From positions 1-63,908 of the forward strand of contig JAFTNW010000001.1 in the NCBI GenBank assembly GCA_017451695.1: 63,908 nucleotides of DNA, read 5' to 3'. The DNA is from Bacteroidaceae bacterium (GTDB lineage: Bacteria; Bacteroidota; Bacteroidia; Bacteroidales; Bacteroidaceae). Below are positions 18,001 to 24,383 of the stretch, in pieces. Under the pieces are notes generated by a model. The model did no database searches and was not told where the DNA came from. It saw only the letters and a program-made list of their open reading frames with translations. A program made the translations under genes and the position numbers. Position 1 is the first letter of the stretch. Every line of letters begins with the position of its first letter.

Positions 18001-20350
18001 CGAACTCGGGCACCCTCACAGCATAAGTATTATTCACATCGCGGCCACCTGTGAAACCGGCGTGGTAATCAGCAGATACTATATTGCCATTAATATCCAT
18101 AAGCACCAAACCCATGGGGTGCATACCATGCCCGCCACCTGTATAGTCGTACAATACAGATAGCCTACCAGCCTTTATACAATAGGATTCATCTATGTAT
18201 TGAATGTTTGCAGGTGTAGTTTCTGTACTTGTTGCGTTATCAAATGATTTTAATCCGTCGGGAGCATCGGTCCAAGCAGCAAAACCCTCCCAGGCACTTG
18301 TCCATGCCTTCGTTTGCTGCTGAGCGGCTGTAATGGCATCGATAGCAGTGAAACTTACAGTTATGTCGCCATTGGTATTGGTACCGTTATTGGGATAGTA
18401 ATCAAATATATAACGAATCTTATACACACCGGCCTCGGGAGCATACACATTATATGTTACGGTACTGTTTAAGCCGGTAAACCCATTCTTAAACTCCTGT
18501 GCCACGATGTTACCATCGGCATCAACCAACTGCACACCAAGCACATAAAGGCCGTGGCTGCCGCTTGTGTAATCAAATAGGAAAGAGAGACGGCCAAGAC
18601 CTACATTATAGTAACCTGTATCCTTATATTTTGCAGTACCATGCTTTTCCACACTGCTTGGCAATGTTCCTGTCCAATCGCTGAAACCATCCCAAGAGCT
18701 CACCCAGGTATCGTTCAAAGAGCTGTTTTCGGCATTCAACGAGCCTACGGCCTCCACGGGTTCACTATACGTGGGATAGGTTACTGTTATATTACCATTT
18801 GTACCATAGCTACTCTCCTTGCCTTGCTTATCGACAAGAAGACGAAGGGTATAGGTGGCACTTGAAGGGATTGTGAGTGTATAGGTTTGTGTACCTGCAG
18901 CACCATAATGATAATCGCTTGCAACTACAGCACCATCGGCATTGAGAATATCGACACCCAGCACATCAAGCGCATAATAGCCGTTGCTATATTTAAATTT
19001 TACAGAAAGTTCTCCTGCACCCATTTCATAGTCCAATTTGCGGCTATACACAACCATTGTAGCTTCTGTGTCGTTCCAAGCATCAAGCCCCTCGGGAGCA
19101 TCAGCTTCAGCCGAGAAATTTGGCAGATTATCGGACCAAGTGAGGCTTACTTCGGTTGTTTCTTCTGTTTTCGGAGTTGTTTCCACTGCGGCATCATCCT
19201 CCTCGGCTTCCACCACGGTAGGAGTAACATAGGGGGGAGTTGTCGATGCAAGGTCATATACAAGGGCCGGGAGTGCTACCTTTTTGCTATATGTTATTGT
19301 ACCTACACTGCCAAAACCCTCGCCACTGCCATTGTTGCTGACAAAAATACGAACCATATATACACCCGCCTCACTAATATTGACAATATAGTCGCGGTTG
19401 CTGTCGTTGCCACCGGTGTAGCCAAAGTGATAGTCGCTGTCAAGAACATTACCGTTTACATCAAGAATATCCACACCAAGAATCTGCAAACGATTGTTAC
19501 CGCTTGTGTAGTCGAGCGTGATAGTACAATCGCCCGACTGACGGAATACAAGATATCCGCGTGAGCCAAAGACGGTCCCTTGCGCATATTGACTCAGGGC
19601 CTTAATGCCATCGGGGATATCACTATCCTCGGGAGTCCATGCCCAAGAAGTGGCCCCGTTCCATGCATTAAAGACAAAGGATTCGAGGTCGGTAGCCTCG
19701 CCGGCATAGCTCAATCCCATAGGTGTTTCAAGACCGGCAAAAATTTTGTCGCTTGCAATAACCGCACCGCGAGTGTTGCCAACCACGGCGGGAGCTTTCT
19801 CGCCATCTACATTTTCCACGGTATACATCATGGGGGTGATACTATACATGTCGATACCCTCTGCGCCGGTGTTTACAATATCCACCTCGGTACGCAGATA
19901 GTGTGAGCCATCGCGCAACACCGCACGCCATGCAACTTCAAGGCCGTTGGTATAAGCAAATTTTGCTGCAATCTGCTGCCCGGCAAAACGCTTCGAGCCT
20001 TTCACCGCATCGGGGTCGGCGGCAAGGGATTCCACACGAACATTGTCATCGACAATTGTAAAAGCCGATGCCGGAACCTCTGTTCCATCGGCAAACTGCA
20101 CTTTGAAAATTTCACTGCCCGCCATAAGGCCGAGTTCTTCACATCCGCCGAAGGTTATTGTACCATCGGCATGGATAAATTTCGCCGAAAAGAGGTCGTT
20201 TGATATTGTATAAACGCCACTCTCCTCAACCGCTCTTGCCGTTCCCGGCTGTTTTTCTTGTGGGAACATCACCGCTTGCGCATACGCACCCGCGCACACA
20301 AAAAGCAGAGCTGTTACCGCTGCGAAAAATCTTTTGCTGATTAAATTCAT
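15071..20350 (-). CDS. Giant secreted glycoside hydrolase, clan GH-D-like, with five inserted beta modules
   Basis: A 1759-residue exported enzyme. Signal peptide at residues 1-25 (FFAAVTALLFVCAGAYAQ). An N-terminal beta domain (about 30-230) resembles the supersandwich of GH36-like enzymes. Five tandem modules of about 120-130 residues follow (about 235-355, 402-525, 546-668, 681-810, 826-952), sharing LxVLGVxLxDxDGN, DYHxGxTG and TNGxIT. The barrel (about 960-1440) has VWDDGW (Asp1068/1069), KFDGI (Asp1160, candidate nucleophile) and FTDAVW (Asp1217, candidate acid/base). A beta-trefoil-like segment, a GYSTL/IPANTAVVV module and a YDLFGRP...KKVVF tail end the protein. Alpha-galactosidase or N-acetylgalactosaminidase activity is inferred only. 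The ATG at 20350 starts the signal peptide; a 270-base leader precedes it. Confidence 0.75.
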   Translation of the reverse strand: MNLISKRFFAAVTALLFVCAGAYAQAVMFPQEKQPGTARAVEESGVYTISNDLFSAKFIHADGTITFGGCEELGLMAGSEIFKVQFADGTEVPASAFTIVDDNVRVESLAADPDAVKGSKRFAGQQIAAKFAYTNGLEVAWRAVLRDGSHYLRTEVDIVNTGAEGIDMYSITPMMYTVENVDGEKAPAVVGNTRGAVIASDKIFAGLETPMGLSYAGEATDLESFVFNAWNGATSWAWTPEDSDIPDGIKALSQYAQGTVFGSRGYLVFRQSGDCTITLDYTSGNNRLQILGVDILDVNGNVLDSDYHFGYTGGNDSNRDYIVNISEAGVYMVRIFVSNNGSGEGFGSVGTITYSKKVALPALVYDLASTTPPYVTPTVVEAEEDDAAVETTPKTEETTEVSLTWSDNLPNFSAEADAPEGLDAWNDTEATMVVYSRKLDYEMGAGELSVKFKYSNGYYALDVLGVDILNADGAVVASDYHYGAAGTQTYTLTIPSSATYTLRLLVDKQGKESSYGTNGNITVTYPTYSEPVEAVGSLNAENSSLNDTWVSSWDGFSDWTGTLPSSVEKHGTAKYKDTGYYNVGLGRLSFLFDYTSGSHGLYVLGVQLVDADGNIVAQEFKNGFTGLNSTVTYNVYAPEAGVYKIRYIFDYYPNNGTNTNGDITVSFTAIDAITAAQQQTKAWTSAWEGFAAWTDAPDGLKSFDNATSTETTPANIQYIDESYCIKAGRLSVLYDYTGGGHGMHPMGLVLMDINGNIVSADYHAGFTGGRDVNNTYAVRVPEFGFYTVRFVADKKEGGTDTNGTITLTLSEIASLGSVDEDEEVTHTWSSSSWCDIADDEVPNRVIEAGCTAGNARIMEQMIKIKSAGVLSVNFDYASGANKLIIAGVDLIDDAGQIAVDDYHAGETGNSDSNNTYKLNVFAPGTYILRYFVNNSESLTSSGNVAISLKVDYTLHLAAAETTPITGVWRRQTTLAADTEWNVSAVVGMIAPGQARRSFLAYSERERAVPWRAVPVYISWYEININRNNAAPGQEHTNTDESKCLPIVEEWKTQLFDKYGEAPYAFVWDDGWDEYGEWQFHSGFPDGFTNMDNVGRQMGAGQGAWLGPVGGYGTSGGYRRNYWSDKGGMQLSNPLYYDVFVEAVTNLLHGYGYDFRFFKFDGISAQFSSVGPDAGATGEENAEAIIMAEKVLRSIKEDVFLNTTVGTWASPFWFQFTDAVWRQEKDDGTIGNNSNNRENWITYRDRLVYQNYVQNSPLCPINTLMTHGFIFTEYGGPASFDRSWQAVVNELRCAFACGSGMVELYNDYALTNSLVNPTTGNAGELWGEIAACMKWQRENSDVLPDIHWVGGNPWTGAKAEIYGWAAWNAQKAVLTLRNGANDAQSITFTLREALDIPAYVKAGSTITLSHAFADQAAMNGFGGVDMGTPIDIDAELTITLPGSSVFVFNGADNNDTGIANGKFYRFKDTAGKYITSTVSGETLAVSATAYATSIFWLNEDNELLSYANGRYLNTFEGGNGGFEEVGHEGNNVVLTKGSAEGCVKIAVADGRYLQSNGTEVTTTSSSYYWIIEEVDALPLTISSVGYSTLNAPVALEIPEGVSAYTAVRNGDFIDLVAVNEVIPANTAVVVKGAAGACDFAIAAAAAAIEDNALLGTIETIKANTVAAPYTLQTKRDDGDNVVGVVMRKYTGAELSGFKMYMDLPEAQSGATFSFRFPGTTDIIEVVAPGKNNGRVYDLFGRPVENPVKGVYIVDDKKVVF

Positions 20351-20401
20351 AGCTTTAATTATTAAATAGTTAATAAATTCTACCCAAAGATGCGACAACA
20401 T

Positions 20402-20435
20402 AAAACAAAAAAGCGGATAATAGAACATTATCCAC
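20402..20435 (-). terminator. Intrinsic terminator inside the hydrolase leader
   Basis: A 9-bp stem with one G-U pair (20413-20421 with 20427-20435), loop of five bases, is followed on the minus strand by GCTTTTTTGTTTT. It lies about 50 bases before the ATG of the giant hydrolase, so it would stop or attenuate transcription from the upstream promoter. Confidence 0.7.
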
Positions 20436-20620
20436 CGACGAGGGCTTGGCGACCCATAAGACATATACGCATGAAAACTACACAGCCTATGCTGCGCAGA
20501 GCAAATGAGTATGCCGCTTTTCTTTCAAATAAAACCGCCAAGTTTAGCAGGGATTACCTGCCGGAGCAACGCTCCCATCAGTGAGACAAAGCAAGCTGAT
20601 TATTCACTATTTATTTTATA
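20402..20620 (-). ncRNA. Candidate structured leader RNA or small RNA
   Basis: Between a consensus promoter (20627-20658) and an intrinsic terminator (20402-20435), both on the minus strand, lies about 200 bases without an open frame. It can form adjacent hairpins GGAGC-GTT-GCTCC (20562-20574 region) and GCAGG-TAATC-CCTGC (20547-20561 region), and a long-range pairing of CTTGGCG with CGCCAAG (20536-20542 with 20445-20451). It is either a leader with a transcriptional attenuator for the giant hydrolase or a free small RNA; the size of about 200 bases would also fit a 6S-like RNA. I could not match it to TPP, cobalamin, SAM or other riboswitch cores. Confidence 0.5.
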
Positions 20621-20626
20621 TCAAAG

Positions 20627-20658
20627 CAAAAGTAATAAAAAATAATTATTTCGTTAAA
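20627..20658 (-). promoter_or_regulatory. Promoter of the hydrolase leader
   Basis: On the minus strand a TTTA -33-like box (20655-20658), a 20-base spacer and a perfect TACTTTTG -7 box (20627-20634) are present. The start near 20620 leaves about 270 bases before the ATG at 20350. Confidence 0.6.
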
Positions 20659-20698
20659 GATTAATTAAAAAAAACAGGAAAGTTTAATGTAAAGTCAT

Positions 20699-21121
20699 TT
20701 ACTCTTTCTTGCATTGAGAGCAAACACCGGTAACCACATAATTTACATTTTCAACCTCGAAATCGTCGGGGAGGGAAACCATTGGTATTTCCTGCGTGGT
20801 GATGCACATGGTGCGCCCACACACACGACATGTTGCATGAATATGGCGGCACGATGCATGAGAGGGCTCGCCCGCTACCGGGTGCAAATGGTGGAAGCAA
20901 TATTTCTTCTTGCCGCTGCCATCTTCGAAACTATGCAACAGATGCTGCTCCTCAAAAAGGACAAGCGTGCGAAAAACCGTACTGCGGTCGATGGTATCGA
21001 GAAAAACATATAGTTCCTCCAACGAGAAGGGGGCGGCAAATTCATCTATTCCCTTAAGAATGAGCATGCGCACCGCAGTGGGCCTTATTTTATATTGTTG
21101 CAAAAGTTCTTCGTAATTCAT
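20699..21121 (-). CDS. Fur-family metal-responsive transcriptional regulator
   Basis: A 140-residue repressor of the Fur/Zur/PerR family. The winged helix is at the N-terminus (YKIRPTAVRMLILKGI, then DRSTVFRTL for DNA reading). The dimerisation half has the histidine-rich HHLHPVAG...HASCRHIH segment, a CRVCG pair and a final CSQC pair, giving the structural zinc CxxC motifs. The start at 21121 (MNYEELLQQ) is favoured because a perfect TATTTTTG -7 box at 21141-21148 predicts transcription from about 21134, inside the longer frame. It is divergent from a metal-efflux permease, which suggests zinc or copper as the sensed metal; that is inferred. Confidence 0.88.
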   Translation of the reverse strand: MNYEELLQQYKIRPTAVRMLILKGIDEFAAPFSLEELYVFLDTIDRSTVFRTLVLFEEQHLLHSFEDGSGKKKYCFHHLHPVAGEPSHASCRHIHATCRVCGRTMCITTQEIPMVSLPDDFEVENVNYVVTGVCSQCKKE

Positions 21122-21140
21122 ATTGCAAATGTTCACAATG

Positions 21141-21148
21141 CAAAAATA
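21141..21148 (-). promoter_or_regulatory. -7 box of the Fur-family gene
   Basis: TATTTTTG on the minus strand matches the consensus exactly. It decides the choice of start codon, since the upstream ATG (21136) would lie at or before the transcript's first base. Confidence 0.55.
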
Positions 21149-21213
21149 GCGGTTTTTTCATATTTTTAAGCCTGTGAGGAGAAAAATACAATCTATTTGC
21201 AAGATTTTTGCGT

Positions 21214-21249
21214 TATCTTCGCATGGAATTTAATGCATAGCGCATTTAA
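21214..21249 (+). promoter_or_regulatory. Permease promoter with Fur/Zur-like operator
   Basis: A TATCTTCG -7-like box lies at 21214-21221. It is followed at 21230-21249 by an inverted repeat, AATGC-5-GCATT within a near-palindromic 20-mer, in the position of a repressor site over the transcription start. The shape recalls Fur/Zur boxes (AT-rich with AATG...CATT half-sites). The gene for a Fur-family regulator is immediately divergent. Confidence 0.5.
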
Positions 21250-21288
21250 GATATAAATTTGAGGTAAAACAGATACAAAAACAAATAT

Positions 21289-22563
21289 ATGAAAGAGATA
21301 CTTGAACTGATAAACCAAATGTCGCCCTATGTGCTGCTGGGATTCTTTTTTGCAGGGATAATGCACGCGTTTGTACCGAATACACTATACAAAAAGTACC
21401 TTGGCGGCAAATCGTTCCGTTCTGTATTCAACGCCACATTATTGGGAATACCATTACCCCTCTGCTCGTGCGGGGTAATTCCCACAGCCATGTCGTTGAG
21501 AAAAGACGGAGCATCAAAAGGAGCCACGATAGCGTTCCTCATAGCCACCCCGCAAACCGGTGTGGATTCAATTTTTGCAACCTACTCCATAATGGGATTG
21601 CCGTTTGCCATACTGCGCCCTATTGCCGCATCATTTACCGCCTTGCTGGGTGGTTTCTTGGGGATAAAACTCGCCGATGAAAAGGAGGAAAACAAGATAA
21701 TGGAGCTGCAACAGAGCAATAGCGCCCAAACAGAGAAAAAGAGCTTTGGCGAGAAGATTAAAAATGCCCTGAAATATGCATTCGTGGATATGATGCAGGA
21801 CATAGGCCGCTGGCTTGTGGTGGGGCTGGTGGTTGCGGGCATTATCACGGTTTTTGTACCCGACTCGTTTTTTGAATTATTTGCACACAGCTCGCTGCTG
21901 AGCATGCTGTTTGTATTGCTGCTATCCATACCCATGTACCTTTGCGCCACAGGCTCCATACCCATTGCCGTGGCACTGATGCTCAAAGGGCTATCACCCG
22001 GCACAGCCCTTGTACTGCTTATGGCCGGCCCCGCAGTGAATGCGGCATCTATACTCATTGTGAGCAAGGTTATGGGACGCCGCACGTTGCTCGTATATTT
22101 GGGTTCCATAATTGCCGGTGCCATGACCATGGGATTGGCTATAGACCACTTGCTGCCACGCGAATGGTTCACACACCCCATAGCCGCCATACATGAGCAC
22201 AGCCACCACGGGCTGCCCATTTTCAACATCATCTGTTCGGCCTTGCTTGTGATACTGCTTGTAAATGCCTTTATACAACGCCATAGACACAGCCACCACG
22301 ATTGCGACTGCGGCCATTGCGATGGCGACAATTGCAGTTGCAACAGCAAAGAGGAGAGCACTACCATTTTGGAGATTGAAGGTATGTCGTGCAACCACTG
22401 CAAAGCAAGTGTGGAGAAGGCTTTGAAAGGGATTGCAGGCGTGGAGAGCGTGGATATAGACCTTGCAACAGGCAAAGCGATGGTAAAGGGCACATTTGAC
22501 ACCGAAGAGGCCATAAAAGCAGTGGAGGCAATAGGGTTCACCGCGAAATTGGCCGGCGAATAA
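21289..22563 (+). CDS. SO_0444-type metal efflux permease with C-terminal HMA domain
   Basis: A 424-residue inner-membrane permease of the DUF318/ArsP-like family, annotated in relatives as Cu/Zn efflux transporter. Two blocks of membrane helices each carry a repeat motif: PLPLCSCGVIP with a conserved CxC-like pair near residue 64, and PMYLCATGSIPIA in the second half. A His/Cys-rich stretch (about 332-352, HRHSHH then CDCGHC) links to a heavy-metal-associated domain from about 360 with MSCNHC. The fused HMA chaperone-like domain and the divergent Fur-family gene support a job in metal export controlled by that regulator. Confidence 0.85.
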   Translation: MKEILELINQMSPYVLLGFFFAGIMHAFVPNTLYKKYLGGKSFRSVFNATLLGIPLPLCSCGVIPTAMSLRKDGASKGATIAFLIATPQTGVDSIFATYSIMGLPFAILRPIAASFTALLGGFLGIKLADEKEENKIMELQQSNSAQTEKKSFGEKIKNALKYAFVDMMQDIGRWLVVGLVVAGIITVFVPDSFFELFAHSSLLSMLFVLLLSIPMYLCATGSIPIAVALMLKGLSPGTALVLLMAGPAVNAASILIVSKVMGRRTLLVYLGSIIAGAMTMGLAIDHLLPREWFTHPIAAIHEHSHHGLPIFNIICSALLVILLVNAFIQRHRHSHHDCDCGHCDGDNCSCNSKEESTTILEIEGMSCNHCKASVEKALKGIAGVESVDIDLATGKAMVKGTFDTEEAIKAVEAIGFTAKLAGE

Positions 22564-22649
22564 AAATTGCCACAAGGCACATAGTTGCCCCACAACGGCA
22601 GTTTGAATAACATAATAATATAATTGCAAGGATTTCTTAAATAAATACC

Positions 22650-22679
22650 TTGGTAAAACACATTTTTTGTATATCTTCG
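22650..22679 (+). promoter_or_regulatory. Promoter of the AspT/YidE-like gene
   Basis: TTGG (22650-22653), an 18-base spacer and TATCTTCG (22672-22679). The start near 22686 lies downstream of the first in-frame TTG (22667), so the ATG at 22697 is the real start. Confidence 0.55.
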
Positions 22680-22696
22680 CGTCAAGACCGCAAAAA

Positions 22697-24358
22697 ATGG
22701 ATTTTATAAACACACTCTTTGTCGAGCACTCGGCACTGCAAGCAATAATTGTGTTGTCGCTTATATCGGCAGCAGGCATTATTTTGGGGAAGATGCGCAT
22801 TATGGGCATATCCCTTGGTGTTACGTTTGTCTTTTTCATAGGCATCATGGCCGGCCATTTTGGGCTCACAATCGATGCACAGATGCTTTTCTATGCCGAA
22901 TCGTTCGGGCTTGTGCTTTTTGTCTATGCTCTTGGTTTGCAGGTGGGCCCCGGATTTTTCAGTTCCATGCGCACCGAGGGCGCACGCCTCCTCTTCCCGT
23001 CGCTGGCAGTGGTGCTTGGAGGCACCTTGCTTGCCATAGGCGCAAGTTTTCTGTTTGGCATTTCAATAGCCGATGTGTCGGGTATTCTGTGCGGTGCCAC
23101 AACCAACACGCCCGCCCTTGCAGCTGCGCAACAAACCCTTGAGCAGATGAATGTAGAGAGCAGCGGAGCCGCATTGAGTTGTGCAATCACTTACCCCTTG
23201 GGCGTTGTGGGTGTAATCCTTGCCATAGTATTCATGAGAAAGGTATTTGTGCGCAAAAGCGACCTTGCCGGCCCCGACGACGAACATAAAAAAAACGTTT
23301 TTGTGGCAAGCTATCATGTAACTAATCCTGCCATTTTTGAAAAGACGGTGAGCGAGATTGCAACCAACAGCATGCACAAATTTGTAATATCAAGATTGTG
23401 GCGAGGAGGGCATGTAATCATACCCACAGGCGACAAAAAGATTCTTAAAGACGATGTTCTGCTTGTGATAACAAAACCCGAAGACACAGAGGCTCTACGC
23501 ATGATTTTCGGTGAGCAGGAGGAGCGCGATTGGAACGCCGAAAACATAGATTGGAACAAGATTGACAGCGAACTTATATCCCAGGGAATATTGGTTACAC
23601 GCCCCGAAATTAACGGCAAAAAATTGTCGTCGCTGCGGCTTAGGAACAACTACGGTATAAACATAAGCCGTGTATATCGTTCGGGAGTGGAATTGCTTGC
23701 CACGCCCGAATTGAGATTGCAAATGGGCGACCGCCTGACCGTGGTGGGCGAGGCGGCCGACATCCATCATGTAGAAAAAATTCTTGGAAATGCTGTAAAA
23801 AACCTCGACGAGCCCAACCTCGTATCGGTGTTCATAGGTATAATTCTGGGGCTTGCAGTGGGCAGTATACCGTTTGCCGTGCCCGGAATATCGTTGCCTG
23901 TGAAGCTTGGACTTGCCGGCGGCCCCATTCTCATGGGTATTCTTGTGGGCACGTTCGGGCCACGCCTGCACATGGTTACATACACTACGCAAAGTGCCAA
24001 CATGATGTTGCGCGCCCTGGGACTGAACTTGTACCTTGCCTGCTTGGGACTCGATGCCGGCGCGCACTTCTTTGAAACCATCATACGCCCCGAGGGATTC
24101 CTGTGGCTTGGAATTGGATTCCTTATAACATTCCTCCCGGTGGTAATTGCCGGTTTTTTTGCCATGCGCATGCAAGGGATTGACTTCGGGTCCACTTGCG
24201 GCCTGTTATGCGGCTCCATGGCCAACCCCATGGCTTTGAACTATGCCAACGACGCCATAGAGGGCGACAATCCATCCGTTGCATACGCCACGGTATATCC
24301 TGTATGCATATTTTTGAGAGTAATAATCATTCAGGTGGTCATAACACTTTTTGTATAA
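22697..24358 (+). CDS. AspT/YidE/YbjL-family putative transporter
   Basis: A 553-residue inner-membrane protein with two helix blocks separated by two cytosolic TrkA-C (RCK_C) domains. The first block has GPGFFSSM and the family signature GATTNTPAL near residue 143. The RCK_C domains lie at about 200-285 (HKFVISRLWRGG...LVIT) and 290-370 (LRNNYGINISRVYRSG). The second block carries LLCGSMANPMAL, the counterpart of the first signature. Known members exchange aspartate for alanine or succinate; this one's substrate is not visible. A GH95 gene follows after 25 bases, so the three genes to 27729 may form one transcript. Confidence 0.87.
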   Translation: MDFINTLFVEHSALQAIIVLSLISAAGIILGKMRIMGISLGVTFVFFIGIMAGHFGLTIDAQMLFYAESFGLVLFVYALGLQVGPGFFSSMRTEGARLLFPSLAVVLGGTLLAIGASFLFGISIADVSGILCGATTNTPALAAAQQTLEQMNVESSGAALSCAITYPLGVVGVILAIVFMRKVFVRKSDLAGPDDEHKKNVFVASYHVTNPAIFEKTVSEIATNSMHKFVISRLWRGGHVIIPTGDKKILKDDVLLVITKPEDTEALRMIFGEQEERDWNAENIDWNKIDSELISQGILVTRPEINGKKLSSLRLRNNYGINISRVYRSGVELLATPELRLQMGDRLTVVGEAADIHHVEKILGNAVKNLDEPNLVSVFIGIILGLAVGSIPFAVPGISLPVKLGLAGGPILMGILVGTFGPRLHMVTYTTQSANMMLRALGLNLYLACLGLDAGAHFFETIIRPEGFLWLGIGFLITFLPVVIAGFFAMRMQGIDFGSTCGLLCGSMANPMALNYANDAIEGDNPSVAYATVYPVCIFLRVIIIQVVITLFV

Positions 24359-24383
24359 ACAAAACATCTAAACTACATAAAAA

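Noticed and set aside
20402..20435. GGATAATG string in the leader, similar to part of the TPP riboswitch core
   Set aside because: The CTGAGA element and the rest of the TPP core are missing, and this string is simply one arm of the terminator stem.
21582..22869. Long minus-strand frames opposite the efflux permease gene
   Set aside because: They mirror the permease and HMA coding sequence and show no independent start region or motif.
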